Shown one piece after another: positions 29,184-39,557 of a stretch of DNA of 64,000 bases; within the stretch, counting starts at the first letter, position 1, and every line of letters begins with the position of its first letter. The translations under genes were made by a program, and so were the position numbers. The stretch comes from Bradyrhizobiaceae bacterium PARB1 (GTDB taxonomy: Bacteria > Pseudomonadota > Alphaproteobacteria > Rhizobiales > Xanthobacteraceae): positions 513,876 to 577,875 of the forward strand of contig NKIY01000004.1 of NCBI GenBank assembly GCA_002256345.1. The letters run 5' to 3'. Under the pieces are notes generated by a model. The model did not search any database. It had not been told where the DNA came from and was given only the letters and a program-made list of their open reading frames with translations.

Positions 29184-31415
29184 GTGAGCAGAGTTCTTTT
29201 CCGGATCAAGATCATGTTCCGGCGCTTTGCGCGTCGCTTTCCGTGGCTGAGCTTTGCCATCCGCTCCTTCGTGATGTTCTCAGCCGCGTTCGGCGGCGCC
29301 TATGGCTTCATCTCGGCTGCGACCTCCAAGGATTCCGGCTACGAGCCGCATGCCTTCGCCATCGGCGCCAGCTTTCTGTTCGCCGTCGCCTGCGTCGCAC
29401 TGGCGACGATGAGCATCCGCATGCGCTTCCTGCACAAGCGCATGCAGAAGCTCGCCGTTCAGAACGAGGCGTTGGTAGACCGGAACTGGGAGCTCAAGGA
29501 AGCCGAGGAACGCGCGCGGCATCTGTTCGAGGCACAGGACGATCTGATTGTCATTCGCGATCAAGATGGCCGTATCACCTTCGTCAACGACGCCTATTGC
29601 ACGCTGGCCCAACAGTCGCGCGAGACGCTGGTTGGCAGCAGTTTCGAACTGAAAGTACTGGAGCAGGGCGATAGCGCCCACGGGCCGAACGGCACTGGTA
29701 TTCACGATCAATGCGTCGCCACCGCCACGGGCCCGCGCTGGATCGCCTGGCGCGAAGGTATGGTACGGATCGACGCCAATCGTCCCGCCGAATTGCAGAG
29801 TGTTGGCCGCGATGTCACCGACCGTACCGAGACCGAGCGCGCGCTCTCCGACGCACGCGACCATGCCAATGCCGCCAACCGCGCCAAATCGCGTTTCCTT
29901 GCGATGGCATCGCACGAAATCCGGACTCCGTTGAACGGCATTTTGGGCATGAGCGGCCTGCTGCTCGAGACCCAGTTGTCGCCGGAGCAGGCGACTTATG
30001 CGCGCGCCGTGAAGACATCCGGCGAATCGCTACTGTCATTGATCGAGGAATTGCTCGACTATTCCAAAATCGAGGCCGGCAAGATCGATCTCGATTATCG
30101 TCCCTTCGCGCTGTCCTCCTTGATCGAGGACATCACCGAGTTGCTGGCACCGCGGGCGCAGGCGCGCGATCTCGAAATCGCCGCCTATATCGATGAAAGG
30201 CTGCCGCTCGAAGTCGTGGGCGACGCCGCGCGCTTGCGTCAGGTGCTGCTCAATCTCGCCGGCAATGCCATTAAATTCACCTCCACCGGCGGCGTCGCTG
30301 TCATCGTCGAGCCGGGCATCTGGCCTAACGAAGTGACCTTCATCGTGCGCGACACCGGCATCGGTATCGCCCCGGATGCGCAGCAGCGCATCTTCCGCGA
30401 ATTCGAACAGGCGGACGAGCGCACCGCGCGGCAGTTCGGCGGCACCGGCCTCGGGCTCTCCATCAGCGAGCGCATCGTCAAGCGCATGAACGGACGCATT
30501 GCGCTGCAGAGCCAGCCGGGCGTCGGCTCCACATTCGAAGTGTCGATCCCGCTCGTCGCTTCCAACAACCGTGCCGAGGCGTTTCTGCCGCCGGATCTCA
30601 CTGGCCAGTCGGTGATGCTGGTGGCGCCGCAGAGCATCGAAGCCTCGCTGATCGCGCGGCGACTGGAGCGCTGGGGCGCGCAGACCTGCATGGTGTCCGA
30701 CCCCGATGTCGCACTCGCTTTGCTGCCGGAACGATCGTGGCGCGCCGTTCTGATCGAACGCGCCCTTGGCGTGGACGATCTCGAACGGCTTGCCGAACGA
30801 TCCATCCCGTACGCGACCCAGCGTATCGGCCTGTTCACGCCGGCGATGCGACATGAATTGCAGCCGCATGCGACAGAAGGCCTGACCGGCTATCTCATCA
30901 AGCCGTTGCGTGCGACCTCGCTGGCGAAGCTGCTGGGAATGCATGCCGCCGATCACACGGTAACGATCGACGAGGCGGAGCGCGCGCCGAACGAGACCAT
31001 GGCGAATGGCGGCCTCTCGATCCTCGTCGCGGAGGATAACGAGATCAATGCGTTGCTGATGCGCTCGCTGCTGACACGGCTCGGCCACCGCACCGTGGTG
31101 ACCACCAATGGCGAACAGGCGCTGGAATCCTGGCTCGCATCGGATGCGGCCGGCACGCCATTCGATCTGGTCCTGATGGACATCCAGATGCCCCGGCTCG
31201 ACGGTATCGAAGCTGCCAAACGCATCCGCGCGCTGGAGGCCGGACAGCGTGTGCGCCGCACGCCGATCCTGGCGCTGACTGCCAATACACTGGTGGAGGA
31301 TCGCTATGCCTGTTTCGAAGCAGGCATGGACGGCTTCCTGCTGAAGCCGCTCGACCGCGAAAAATTGGAAGAAGCCCTGAGGCATCTGGCCGCGGGCCGG
31401 CATCTGGCGGCGTAA
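29184..31415 (+). CDS. Membrane hybrid histidine kinase with degenerate and intact receivers
   Basis: 743 residues from a GTG at 29184. Order: two membrane segments (about 22-50 and 60-78), coiled coil, PAS (about 110-215), HisKA with SHEIRTPLNG (His about 244), HATPase with NLAGNAIKF, DTGIGIAPD and GGTGLGLSI, a receiver-like domain (about 470-585) and a true receiver (about 615-735) with acidic pair AEDNE and phospho-Asp in LVLMDIQMP (about 666). In the first receiver the Asp position reads VLIER, so it cannot be phosphorylated there. There is no output domain, so it needs a phosphotransfer partner. The signal is unknown. Confidence 0.93.
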   Translation: MSRVLFRIKIMFRRFARRFPWLSFAIRSFVMFSAAFGGAYGFISAATSKDSGYEPHAFAIGASFLFAVACVALATMSIRMRFLHKRMQKLAVQNEALVDRNWELKEAEERARHLFEAQDDLIVIRDQDGRITFVNDAYCTLAQQSRETLVGSSFELKVLEQGDSAHGPNGTGIHDQCVATATGPRWIAWREGMVRIDANRPAELQSVGRDVTDRTETERALSDARDHANAANRAKSRFLAMASHEIRTPLNGILGMSGLLLETQLSPEQATYARAVKTSGESLLSLIEELLDYSKIEAGKIDLDYRPFALSSLIEDITELLAPRAQARDLEIAAYIDERLPLEVVGDAARLRQVLLNLAGNAIKFTSTGGVAVIVEPGIWPNEVTFIVRDTGIGIAPDAQQRIFREFEQADERTARQFGGTGLGLSISERIVKRMNGRIALQSQPGVGSTFEVSIPLVASNNRAEAFLPPDLTGQSVMLVAPQSIEASLIARRLERWGAQTCMVSDPDVALALLPERSWRAVLIERALGVDDLERLAERSIPYATQRIGLFTPAMRHELQPHATEGLTGYLIKPLRATSLAKLLGMHAADHTVTIDEAERAPNETMANGGLSILVAEDNEINALLMRSLLTRLGHRTVVTTNGEQALESWLASDAAGTPFDLVLMDIQMPRLDGIEAAKRIRALEAGQRVRRTPILALTANTLVEDRYACFEAGMDGFLLKPLDREKLEEALRHLAAGRHLAA

Positions 31416-31571
31416 GTCGTACATCTACACTGACGCTGTCATCACCCGGCCCTCCCTGTCATCCCTCCGCAACACACCCGTCACACCACTGTTGAGCACC
31501 CGTGATGTCTGATGCGGTTAGGCCGCGTCGATTCGCGTGGGGCTATCAGCGGCCAGGAGTTAGAGTCGGGG

Positions 31572-32537
31572 ATGGCCATGCACGGCAACGAATTTGTGCG
31601 GCAGAAGCCAAATGTCTTGAAACCGGGTGTGATGCAGATGTTGCGGCCGCAGAACATGGCGCTCGCGGCGCAGACAGCCATCACCTGGTTCAAGCCGCCT
31701 TTCCATTTCGAGCCCGCCAACGTTAATCCAAACGGCGCGCCGTCGCTTGGCCGCATGGGCCCGCTGGAAGTGCGTCTCGCGCAGGACAAGCGCGACGTGA
31801 AGCGCGCGCAGCGCTTGCGCTACAAGGTGTTCTACAAGAACGGCACAGCCATTGCCGACGCCGGCACCATGCTGGCCCGCCGCGACAAGGATGCCTTCGA
31901 CAAGATCTGCGATCATCTGCTCGTCGTCGATCACGCCGCCAAGCCGACACTGTCGGGCCGACAACCGGTCGTCGGCACCTATCGTCTGCTCCGCCATGAG
32001 ATGGCGATGAAGAATGGCGGCTTCTACACCCAGAACGAATTCGATCTCGGCGGCATCCTGCAGGGCCATCCCGGCCTGCGCTTTCTCGAGCTCGGCCGCT
32101 CCTGCGTACTCGAGCGCTATCGCACCAAGCGCACAGTCGAGCTGCTGTGGCAGGGCATCTGGAGCTATGTGAAGCAGAACCGCTTCGACGTGATGATCGG
32201 CTGCGCGAGTTTCGAAGGCACCAATCCGGATCAGCTCGCGTTGCCGCTGTCGTTCCTGCATCACAATGCCCGCGCGCCGGAAGAATGGCGCGCGCGTGCG
32301 CATGCCTCGCGCTATGTCGAGATGAACCGGATGCCGAAGGAAGCGATCGATCAAAAGGCCGCGCTGCGTGCGCTGCCGCCGCTGATCAAAGGCTATCTGC
32401 GCATCGGTGCGATGATCGGCGACGGCGCGGTAATCGATCATCAGTTCGGCACGACGGACGTCCTGATCGTGATGCCGGTGTCCGCGATCGGCGCGCGCTA
32501 TATCGAACATTTCGGCGGCGAAGCGAAGGCGGCATAG
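31572..32537 (+). CDS. olsB: OlsB-like ornithine lipid N-acyltransferase
   Basis: 321 residues from the ATG at 31572; an ATG at 31632 is an alternative. The core VRLAQDKRDVKRAQRLRYKVF, then DHLLVVD, VVGTYRLLR and LRFLELGRSCVLERYRTKRTVELLWQG, matches the GNAT-fold family that transfers a 3-hydroxyacyl group from acyl carrier protein to ornithine, the first step of phosphate-free ornithine lipids. The partner O-acyltransferase OlsA is not in the window. Relatives are also named hemolysin-like acyltransferases, so the substrate is inferred. Confidence 0.78.
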   Translation: MAMHGNEFVRQKPNVLKPGVMQMLRPQNMALAAQTAITWFKPPFHFEPANVNPNGAPSLGRMGPLEVRLAQDKRDVKRAQRLRYKVFYKNGTAIADAGTMLARRDKDAFDKICDHLLVVDHAAKPTLSGRQPVVGTYRLLRHEMAMKNGGFYTQNEFDLGGILQGHPGLRFLELGRSCVLERYRTKRTVELLWQGIWSYVKQNRFDVMIGCASFEGTNPDQLALPLSFLHHNARAPEEWRARAHASRYVEMNRMPKEAIDQKAALRALPPLIKGYLRIGAMIGDGAVIDHQFGTTDVLIVMPVSAIGARYIEHFGGEAKAA

Positions 32538-32560
32538 GCACTGCTCTTCACTTGGTGACT

Positions 32561-32671
32561 TATGGTGAGGAGGCGCGAAGCGCCGTCCGAACCATGAGGC
32601 GATGAAACTCCTGCGTCCGCGGCCATCCCTCGAGATGCCCGCCTCCGGCGGGCTCCTCAGGATGAGGGCGG
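32561..32671. repeat. Intergenic palindromic repeat, family C, copy 1
   Basis: Runs from TATGGTGAGGAGGCGCGAAGCGCC to GGCGGGCTCCTCAGGATGAGG, with GGTGAGGAG and CTCCTCAGGATGAG as imperfect inverted ends. It lies between convergent olsB and coaA. Related elements are at 56748-56885 and 57957-58095. Confidence 0.7.
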
Positions 32672-32678
32672 AGTTGAA

Positions 32679-33635
32679 TTACAACCTCCGCAGCGCCACG
32701 TTTTCGATGACGTGATCGGCACCCTTCTTCAGGATCAGCGTCGCACGCGGGCGCGTCGGCAAAATATTGTCCTCGAGATTGGCGAGGTTCGTGCGCTCCC
32801 AGATCGCGAGCGCCGTCGCCGTCGCTTCCTCGTCCGACAGCACCGCATAGCGATTGAAATACGACCTCGGATCGTGGAACGCGGTATCGCGCAGCGCCAG
32901 AAAGCGCTTCACATACCAGCTACGCAGCACCGGCTCGTCCGCGTCGATATAGACCGAGAAGTCGAAGAAGTCGGACACCACGGGTACCGCCTTGCCGTCG
33001 CGGGGCAGGCGGCCGGCCTGCAGCACGTTGACGCCCTCGACGATCAGAATGTCGGGCTGATCGATCTCGACGAACTTGTCCGGAACGATGTCGTAAGTGA
33101 GATGCGAATAGACGGGCGCTCGCACATTGCGGCGGCCGGCCTTGATGTCGCTGAGAAACTGCAGAAGGAGCGGGAGATCGTAGCTCTCCGGAAAACCCTT
33201 CTTCTGCATGATGCCGTTGCGCTCGAGCACAGCGTTGGGAAACAGGAAACCGTCAGTGGTGACGAGATCGACCTTCGGCTTCGGCGACCAGCGTGCGAGC
33301 AAAGCCTGCAGCACGCGGGCCGTGGTGGATTTGCCCACGGCGACCGAACCGGCGACGCCGATGATATACGGCATCTTGCGATCTTCGATGCCCAGGAATT
33401 TTCGCTGCGCCACATAGAGCCGCTGATGCGCGATCACATACATGGACAGCAGGCGCGACAGGGGCAGATAGATTTCCTCGACCTCGCGCAGATCGAGCCG
33501 ATCATGCATCGAGCGCAGCGCCGCTATCTCCTCGGCGTTCAGCGCCATCGGCATGTCGTCGCGCAGCTTCGCCCATTGCTGGCGCGAGTAGTTGCGATAC
33601 GGATCGTATTTCTGCTCGGGGGCCCGTATATCCAT
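32679..33635 (-). CDS. coaA: Pantothenate kinase, type I
   Basis: 318 residues, the E. coli CoaA length. It phosphorylates pantothenate, the first and regulated step of coenzyme A synthesis. The P-loop [15 protein letters not shown], the [13 protein letters not shown] segment and [13 protein letters not shown] are diagnostic. It is the last gene of the leftward his cluster, 54 bp after hisE, and may be cotranscribed with it. coaE, the last step of the pathway, lies at 44404-45003. Confidence 0.97.
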   Translation of the reverse strand: MDIRAPEQKYDPYRNYSRQQWAKLRDDMPMALNAEEIAALRSMHDRLDLREVEEIYLPLSRLLSMYVIAHQRLYVAQRKFLGIEDRKMPYIIGVAGSVAVGKSTTARVLQALLARWSPKPKVDLVTTDGFLFPNAVLERNGIMQKKGFPESYDLPLLLQFLSDIKAGRRNVRAPVYSHLTYDIVPDKFVEIDQPDILIVEGVNVLQAGRLPRDGKAVPVVSDFFDFSVYIDADEPVLRSWYVKRFLALRDTAFHDPRSYFNRYAVLSDEEATATALAIWERTNLANLEDNILPTRPRATLILKKGADHVIENVALRRL

Positions 33636-33689
33636 CAGTGTTTCCCAAATGGGAGGTCAAAGCTCTTGATGACTTTTGACCTCGAAACG

Positions 33690-34013
33690 TCAGTCGCTCT
33701 TGCGTGACGCCTTTTCCTGCAAACCGGATTGATGCGTGCGCGCGCCGAGCGCCGCTTCCACATCCTGAATCGTAATGTCACGCGACTTCAGCAGCACCAG
33801 AAGATGAAACAGCACGTCGGCGCTTTCATTGATGAGATCGGCGCGATCGTCGTCCACCGCGGCGATCACGGCCTCGACCGCTTCCTCGCCAAACTTCTTG
33901 GCGCAATGCACGGCGCCCTTGTCGAGCAGCTTCTTCGTATAGGACGACTCGCCATCGGCCGCGGCGGCGCGGGCGTCGATGACGGCGGCAAGATCGTGAA
34001 GCGTGAAGGACAT
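33690..34013 (-). CDS. hisE: Phosphoribosyl-ATP pyrophosphatase
   Basis: 107 residues from the ATG at 34013, which has GAGG 6 nt upstream. It catalyses the second step of histidine synthesis. The family helices carry SYTKKLLDKGAVHCAKKFGEEA and the metal-binding ESADVLFHLLVLL. It follows hisF by 11 bp. The separate hisE, not fused to hisI, is normal for Alphaproteobacteria; hisI is not in the window. Confidence 0.96.
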   Translation of the reverse strand: MSFTLHDLAAVIDARAAAADGESSYTKKLLDKGAVHCAKKFGEEAVEAVIAAVDDDRADLINESADVLFHLLVLLKSRDITIQDVEAALGARTHQSGLQEKASRKSD

Positions 34014-34024
34014 CGTCAACCTCG

Positions 34025-34786
34025 TTACGGGTCAAGCCGCATCGGCAGACCTGCGCGCTGCATGTGGTCCTTGGCCTGGCGGATGGTAAATTCCCCGAAG
34101 TGAAAAATCGAGGCAGCGAGCACCGCCGTGGCGTGGCCGGACCTGATACCTTCGACCAAGTGATCGAGATTGCCGACGCCACCCGAGGCGATCACCGGCA
34201 CGGGAATACTGTCGGCGATGGCGCGGGTCAGCTCGATGTCAAAACCCGTGCGGGTGCCGTCGCGATCCATGGAGGTGAGCAGGATTTCACCGGCGCCGAG
34301 CGACACGACTTCCTGAGCGAATTCGATGGCATCGATGCCGGTAGACTTGCGGCCGCCATGGGTGAAGATTTCCCAGCGCGAACCCGAGCGCTTGGCGTCG
34401 ATGGCGACGACAATGCACTGCTCACCGAACTTCTCTGCAGCTTCCTTCACGAATTCGCGGCGGGCCACAGCGGCGGAATTGATCGACACCTTGTCGGCAC
34501 CGGCGCGCAGCAGTGCCTTGATGTCATCTACAGTGCGCACGCCGCCGCCGACTGTGAGCGGCATGAAGCAGGCTTCCGCCGTGCGACGGACCACATCCAT
34601 CATCGTGCCGCGGTTTTCGTGCGTGGCGTTTATGTCGAGGAAGGTCAGCTCGTCTGCGCCCGCGGCGTCATAGGCAATCGCCGCTTCGACGGGATCGCCG
34701 GCGTCGCGCAGATCGACGAAATTGACGCCCTTCACCACGCGACCGTCCTTGACGTCGAGGCAGGGGATGACGCGGACCTTGAACAT
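34025..34786 (-). CDS. hisF: Imidazole glycerol phosphate synthase, cyclase subunit
   Basis: 253 residues. With HisH it turns PRFAR and glutamine-derived ammonia into imidazole glycerol phosphate and AICAR. The half-barrel signatures [19 protein letters not shown] and [18 protein letters not shown] are clear, and the catalytic Asp pair lies in CLDVKDG and [14 protein letters not shown] precedes the ATG at 34786. It follows hisA by 10 bp. Confidence 0.97.
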   Translation of the reverse strand: MFKVRVIPCLDVKDGRVVKGVNFVDLRDAGDPVEAAIAYDAAGADELTFLDINATHENRGTMMDVVRRTAEACFMPLTVGGGVRTVDDIKALLRAGADKVSINSAAVARREFVKEAAEKFGEQCIVVAIDAKRSGSRWEIFTHGGRKSTGIDAIEFAQEVVSLGAGEILLTSMDRDGTRTGFDIELTRAIADSIPVPVIASGGVGNLDHLVEGIRSGHATAVLAASIFHFGEFTIRQAKDHMQRAGLPMRLDP

Positions 34787-34796
34787 GGCTTTGTTC

Positions 34797-35528
34797 CTAT
34801 GCGGCCTGCTTGATCAGCTTGAGCGCTTCCGTCGGATCGATGCGGCCGTCATAGAGCGCACGGCCTGAGATCGCACCTTCGAGCTTTTTCGCTCGCGGCT
34901 CGAGCAGCGCCTTGATGTCGTCGATCGATGCGAGGCCGCCCGAAGCGATGACGGGTATGGAGATCGCATCGGCGAGAGCGATGGTCGCGTCCCAATTGAT
35001 GCCTTTAAGCATGCCATCGCGGGCGATGTCGGTGAAGACGATGGCGGCAACGCCGGCATCTTCGAAACGCTGCGCAATGTCCAGCGCGGTGACGGTGGAC
35101 ACGTCCGCCCAACCTTCCACCGCGACCTTGCCGTCGCGCGCATCGAGGCCGACGGCGACGCGGCCCGGGAATTTCTTGGCGGCTTCCTTCACCAGAGCGG
35201 GATCGCGCACCGCAGCCGTACCGATGATAACTCGGCTGATGCCCTTGGTGAGCCAGGCCTCGATGGTCGCGAGATCCCGGATACCGCCACCGAGCTGCAC
35301 CGGAAATTTCACGCGCGTCAGCATCGCTTCGACCGCCTGCGCATTCACCGGCTTACCGGCAAAGGCGCCGTCGAGATCGACGACATGGAGATATTCGAAC
35401 CCCTGATCCTCGAACGATTTTGCCTGCGCGGCAGGATCGAGGTTGAACACGGTGGCGCGCGCCATGTCGCCTTGCTCGAGGCGAACGCACTGGCCGTTTT
35501 TCAGGTCGATGGCAGGAAAGAGAATCAC
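34797..35528 (-). CDS. hisA: ProFAR isomerase
   Basis: 243 residues from a GTG at 35528 ([17 protein letters not shown]); another GTG three codons upstream is possible. It isomerises ProFAR to PRFAR with a (beta-alpha)8 barrel. The catalytic Asp lies in FPAIDLKNG, the second in [13 protein letters not shown], and phosphate-binding loops in QLGGGIRD and VIASGGLAS. The start overlaps the hisH stop as GTGA, coupling the two. Confidence 0.97.
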   Translation of the reverse strand: MILFPAIDLKNGQCVRLEQGDMARATVFNLDPAAQAKSFEDQGFEYLHVVDLDGAFAGKPVNAQAVEAMLTRVKFPVQLGGGIRDLATIEAWLTKGISRVIIGTAAVRDPALVKEAAKKFPGRVAVGLDARDGKVAVEGWADVSTVTALDIAQRFEDAGVAAIVFTDIARDGMLKGINWDATIALADAISIPVIASGGLASIDDIKALLEPRAKKLEGAISGRALYDGRIDPTEALKLIKQAA

Positions 35529-36175
35529 GGCTTCCACTTCAGAAAGTTGGCGATCAGAGCCAAGCCAAATCGCTGGCTCTTCTCGGGATGAAACTGCGTG
35601 CCGATGGCGGTGTCGCGGCCGACGATGGCGGTGATCGGCCCGCCGTAATCGGCGCGCGCGAGCACTTCGTTCTCGTTCACGGCATTGAGATGATAGGAGT
35701 GCACGAAGTAAGCATGGCGCCCCTTCGGCCCAAGCGGCAGGCCGTTGAGAACCGGATGCTCACGCAGCAGTTCGAGCGTGTTCCAGCCCATATGTGGGAT
35801 CTTCAGGCTCTCGTCCTTCGGCGTGATTTTCTCGACATCGCCGGCGATCCAGTTCAGGCCATCCGTCGTGACATGCTCCTTGCCGCGCGTCGCCATCAAC
35901 TGCATGCCAACGCAGATGCCGAAGAACGGCCGCGCCTTGTCGCGCACCGCTTCGGTCATGGCATCGACCATGCCGTCGAGTTCATTGAGGCCACGGCGGC
36001 AATCGGCGAAGGCGCCGACACCGGGCAGAACGATGCGATCGGCGCGGAAAACCTGATCGGGATCGCGCGTCACAACAATCTTCGGCGGCACTTCCATGCC
36101 GCGGGTGGCACGCTCGAAGGCCTTTGCAGCGGAGTGCAGATTGCCGGAGCCGTAATCGATAATGGCGACGGTCAC
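35525..36175 (-). CDS. hisH: Imidazole glycerol phosphate synthase, glutaminase subunit
   Basis: 216 residues from a GTG at 36175 (protein begins [15 protein letters not shown]). The class I glutamine amidotransferase triad is visible: Cys in [12 protein letters not shown], and His and Glu in [10 protein letters not shown]. It supplies ammonia to HisF. Its start overlaps the DUF2628 stop by 4 bases (GTGA), and its own stop overlaps hisA the same way, so three genes are linked through stop-start overlaps. Confidence 0.97.
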   Translation of the reverse strand: MTVAIIDYGSGNLHSAAKAFERATRGMEVPPKIVVTRDPDQVFRADRIVLPGVGAFADCRRGLNELDGMVDAMTEAVRDKARPFFGICVGMQLMATRGKEHVTTDGLNWIAGDVEKITPKDESLKIPHMGWNTLELLREHPVLNGLPLGPKGRHAYFVHSYHLNAVNENEVLARADYGGPITAIVGRDTAIGTQFHPEKSQRFGLALIANFLKWKP

Positions 36176-36684
36176 CGCGTCCCTCCCGGTTGCGGAAACA
36201 GGCCGATCACGTCCTCCGGCCCGCGCGAGAATGGCTGGGCAGGGACATGCCGGGTTGGCGGCGGAGCGCCGCGATCGTTTGAATAGGTGTCGGTACGTTG
36301 GCCCTTGGTCCAGCGATCGAAGAAGCGACGCTCGGCGGCTTCCGGATTGTCGGCGACGACCACGTCGAGCTGCCGCCATTTGCCGCGCGAATAGGACCAA
36401 CGGCGCAGGCTTGATGCTTCAAAGCCCATCAGCAGCGCCACCAGGAACATCACGATGCCGCGCAGGCCGGCGCCTACGCCAAGCTTCGACAGCGCAACTT
36501 CACCTGCAAAGGACAATACCAGATAGGCGATCAGAGCCAGCCAGAGACGGTGAAACAACAGCCAGAACGGACCGGCCAGGAAAGCCCAGACATGAAAGCC
36601 ATCGCGCACGAACACGAACTTGTCCGTCGCCGCCAACGGCTCGAGGCCGGCGCTCTTGGGCGCGTGAACTGTATAGACCGGCAT
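36172..36684 (-). CDS. DUF2628 membrane protein in the his operon
   Basis: 170 residues beginning [17 protein letters not shown]. Two or three hydrophobic segments (about 32-62 and 68-92: [20 protein letters not shown], then [14 protein letters not shown]) are followed by a basic soluble tail ending in a Pro-rich stretch. The pattern fits DUF2628, small inner-membrane proteins of unknown function. It lies between hisB and hisH with a 4 bp overlap to hisH, so its translation is tied to histidine synthesis although it is not a pathway enzyme. Confidence 0.85.
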   Translation of the reverse strand: MPVYTVHAPKSAGLEPLAATDKFVFVRDGFHVWAFLAGPFWLLFHRLWLALIAYLVLSFAGEVALSKLGVGAGLRGIVMFLVALLMGFEASSLRRWSYSRGKWRQLDVVVADNPEAAERRFFDRWTKGQRTDTYSNDRGAPPPTRHVPAQPFSRGPEDVIGLFPQPGGTR

Positions 36685-36725
36685 GCAAACTCCGCCGCTA
36701 TGAGGCAGGGATCACGAAACAGGGA

Positions 36726-37319
36726 TCAGCCGCCGAGCTGACCCTTGGTGGAAGGCACTTCGCCGGCATTGCGCGGATCGATGGCAACCGCCGTCCGCAA
36801 TGCCCGCGCCAGACCCTTGAAGCAGGATTCGGCGATGTGATGGCTGTTGTCGCCATATAGGGTTTCGACGTGCAAAGTCACGCCCGCTTGCATGGCGAAG
36901 GCGTTGAACCATTCGCGCACCAGCTCGGTGTCGAATTCGCCGATCTTGTGGGTCGGGAAGGCGGACTTGAACACCAGGAAGGGCCGGCCGGAAATATCCA
37001 GCGCCACCCGGGTCAGAGTCTCGTCCATGGGCATATAGACCGAGGCATAGCGGGTGATGCCGGCCATATCGCCAAGCGCCTGCTTCACGGCCTGGCCAAG
37101 GGCGATGCCGACATCTTCCGTGGTGTGGTGGAAGTCGACATGGAGGTCGCCCACCGCCTTCACGGTGATGTCGATGCGGGAATGGCGGGCGAGCAGATCA
37201 AGCATATGGTCGAAAAACCCGATGCCGGTGACCGAATTGGACAAACCGGTGCCATCGAGATTCACGGAGACCTCGATCTGGGTCTCCTTGGTGGCGCGCT
37301 TGATCGTCGCCTTGCGCAT
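36726..37319 (-). CDS. hisB: Imidazoleglycerol-phosphate dehydratase
   Basis: 197 residues, monofunctional with no phosphatase domain. It dehydrates imidazole glycerol phosphate. Two metal-binding repeats are clear: [17 protein letters not shown] with [16 protein letters not shown], and [15 protein letters not shown] with [18 protein letters not shown]. It is the first his gene of the leftward cluster, and its promoter lies in the 234 bp gap shared with divergent hslV. Confidence 0.97.
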   Translation of the reverse strand: MRKATIKRATKETQIEVSVNLDGTGLSNSVTGIGFFDHMLDLLARHSRIDITVKAVGDLHVDFHHTTEDVGIALGQAVKQALGDMAGITRYASVYMPMDETLTRVALDISGRPFLVFKSAFPTHKIGEFDTELVREWFNAFAMQAGVTLHVETLYGDNSHHIAESCFKGLARALRTAVAIDPRNAGEVPSTKGQLGG

Positions 37320-37331
37320 CGAATTAGGCCT

Positions 37332-37359
37332 CTTGCTGGCTGAAAACGCGGTCTTTTAA
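37332..37359 (+). promoter_or_regulatory. Possible sigma-32-type promoter for hslVU
   Basis: CTTG (37332-37335), 17 bp, then CTTTTAA, a partial match to the alphaproteobacterial heat-shock consensus (CTTG-N17/18-CYTATNT). It would give a leader of about 185 nt before hslV. The -10 match is imperfect; the position upstream of a heat-shock operon is the main support. Confidence 0.3.
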
Positions 37360-37553
37360 CAGGGGGATGACAATGGCGCTACGGCTCGGGCGCGGGATTC
37401 GGCGTCTATGGTGAGCGGAAATTCATGGCTTACAGGCAGGCAGGCCGTCGTAGGTCCCCTCTTCCGCGAGCGGGAGAGAGAACCCATGGTGTTTTTGGCC
37501 GCATTTGCATCGCCCCGGCTCCGTGCCTAGATCAGACCCTCACGAGGGTTTCC

Positions 37554-38129
37554 ATGAGCAATCTTTCTTCCGCGTCCGGTGACGCATCGTCCCTGATCTG
37601 GCACGGCACCACCATCCTGACCGTCCGCAAGAACGGCAAAGTGGTGGTCGGCGGCGACGGCCAGGTCTCGATCGGCCAGACCGTGATCAAGTCCAACGCC
37701 AAGAAGGTCCGCAAACTGGGCAAAGGCGACGTGATTGGCGGCTTCGCCGGAGCCACCGCCGACGCCTTTACCCTGTTCGAGCGGCTGGAAGCCAAGCTGG
37801 AACAGTATCCCGGCCAGCTCACCCGCGCCGCCGTGGAACTCGCCAAGGACTGGCGCACCGACCGGTATCTGCGTCGGCTGGAAGCGATGATGATCGTCGC
37901 CGACAAATCAGTCTCACTGGTGCTGACCGGCACCGGCGACGTGCTGGAGCCGGAAGGCGGCGTGATGGCGATCGGCTCCGGCGGCAACTACGCGCTGGCC
38001 GCGGCTCGTGCATTGGCCGACACCACCGAGCAGGATGCCGAGAGCATCGTGCGCAAGTCGCTGGATATCGCCGCCGATATCTGCGTCTACACCAATCGCA
38101 ACCTGACGATCGAGACTCTGAGCGAATGA
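37554..38129 (+). CDS. hslV: ATP-dependent protease subunit HslV (ClpQ)
   Basis: 191 residues from the ATG at 37554, with GAGGG upstream. It is the proteasome-like peptidase of the HslUV machine. Removal of the leader would expose the catalytic Thr at [34 protein letters not shown] and [13 protein letters not shown] close the fold. The stop overlaps the hslU start (ATGA), the normal coupling for a two-part complex. Confidence 0.97.
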   Translation: MSNLSSASGDASSLIWHGTTILTVRKNGKVVVGGDGQVSIGQTVIKSNAKKVRKLGKGDVIGGFAGATADAFTLFERLEAKLEQYPGQLTRAAVELAKDWRTDRYLRRLEAMMIVADKSVSLVLTGTGDVLEPEGGVMAIGSGGNYALAAARALADTTEQDAESIVRKSLDIAADICVYTNRNLTIETLSE

Positions 38130-39427
38130 CCGACTTCTCCCCCCGCGAAATTGTCTCCGAACTCGACCGCTTCATCGTCGGCCAAAGCGACGCCAAGCGT
38201 GCCGTCTCGATCGCGTTGCGCAATCGCTGGCGCCGACTGCAGCTCACCGGACTGCTGCGCGAAGAAGTGCTGCCGAAGAACATCCTGATGATCGGGCCCA
38301 CGGGCGTCGGCAAGACCGAGATTGCGCGGCGGCTGGCAAAACTCGCCGGCGCGCCATTCCTGAAGGTGGAAGCGACCAAGTTCACCGAGGTCGGCTATGT
38401 CGGCCGCGATGTTGAGCAGATCGTCCGCGATCTCCTCGAAGTCGGCATTGCGCTGACCCGCGAAAAGAAGCGTAAGGACGTGCAGGCGCGCGCGCAGCTC
38501 GCCGCGGAAGATCGCGTAGTCGATGCGCTGGTCGGCGCCACTGCGAGCGCGGCGACCAAGGACTCGTTCCGCAGGAAACTGCGCAATGGCGAGCTCAACG
38601 ACAAGGAAATCGAGATCGAGGTGGCGTCATCGTCGGGCCCGTCGATGTTCGAGATTCCTGGCATGCCCGGCGCGCAGATGGGTGCGATCTCGCTCGGCGA
38701 TATTTTCGGCAAGATGGGCAAGGGCACCAAGACGCGCCGGCTGCGCGTCGTCGACGCGCATGAGCCGCTGGTGAGCGAGGAAGCCGACAAGCTGCTCGAC
38801 AACGACCAGCTGGTGCAGGAAGCGATCTCGGTGGTCGAAAACAACGGCATCGTGTTCCTCGACGAGATCGACAAGATCTGCGTGCGCGACGGCCGCAGTG
38901 GCGGTGAAGTCTCACGCGAGGGCGTGCAGCGCGATCTCTTGCCCCTGATCGAAGGCACCACGGTTTCGACCAAGCATGGCGCCGTCAAGACCGAGCACAT
39001 CCTGTTCATCGCCTCGGGCGCGTTCCATATCGCCAAGCCGAGCGATCTCTTGCCGGAGCTGCAGGGCCGTCTGCCGATCCGCGTCGAACTCGATGCGCTG
39101 ACACGCGACAACATGCGGCGCATCCTCACCGAGCCGGAAGCATCGCTGATCAAGCAGTATGTGGCGCTGTTGCAGACCGAAGGCGTGACGCTGGAATTTT
39201 CCGACGACGCCATCGATGCGCTGGCGGATGTCGCGGTGGCGGTGAATTCAACCGTCGAGAATATCGGCGCGCGGCGGCTCCAGACGGTGATGGAGCGCGT
39301 GCTCGACGAGATCTCTTTCACCGCCCCGGATAAGAACGGCGAAACCATCCGCATCGATGCGGCTTATGTGCAGAAGCATGTAGGGGATCTGGCGAAGAAC
39401 ACGGATCTGAGCCGGTTTATTCTCTAA
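38126..39427 (+). CDS. hslU: HslUV protease ATPase subunit HslU (ClpY)
   Basis: 433 residues. This AAA+ unfoldase feeds proteins into HslV. Walker A is [15 protein letters not shown], the pore loop and I-domain lie between about 90 and 240, Walker B is [10 protein letters not shown], and the sensor region has [14 protein letters not shown]. The C-terminus ends LSRFIL, the tail that inserts into HslV to activate it. A family B repeat follows the stop. Confidence 0.97.
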   Translation: MTDFSPREIVSELDRFIVGQSDAKRAVSIALRNRWRRLQLTGLLREEVLPKNILMIGPTGVGKTEIARRLAKLAGAPFLKVEATKFTEVGYVGRDVEQIVRDLLEVGIALTREKKRKDVQARAQLAAEDRVVDALVGATASAATKDSFRRKLRNGELNDKEIEIEVASSSGPSMFEIPGMPGAQMGAISLGDIFGKMGKGTKTRRLRVVDAHEPLVSEEADKLLDNDQLVQEAISVVENNGIVFLDEIDKICVRDGRSGGEVSREGVQRDLLPLIEGTTVSTKHGAVKTEHILFIASGAFHIAKPSDLLPELQGRLPIRVELDALTRDNMRRILTEPEASLIKQYVALLQTEGVTLEFSDDAIDALADVAVAVNSTVENIGARRLQTVMERVLDEISFTAPDKNGETIRIDAAYVQKHVGDLAKNTDLSRFIL

Positions 39428-39439
39428 CCACACTCTCGC

Positions 39440-39539
39440 TGTCATCGCTCGGCTTGACCGGGCGATCCAGTAGACTCTGTTCCGAGTGAAAGCGCTCCGT
39501 CTGTGCGTACTGGATCACCCGCTTTCGCGGGTGATGACA
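39440..39539. repeat. Intergenic palindromic repeat, family B, copy 2
   Basis: A 100 bp element with ends TGTCATC and GATGACA, with inner arms GGCTTGACCGGGCGATCCAG and TACTGGATCACCCGC. It lies between convergent hslU and smr, suited to a bidirectional terminator role. Confidence 0.85.
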
Positions 39540-39557
39540 ATCGGAGAGGCAAACGAA

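Noticed and set aside
30036-31424. A 462-codon minus-strand frame opposite the hybrid kinase
   Set aside because: It covers the kinase core motifs on the other strand and has no ribosome binding site or domain of its own.
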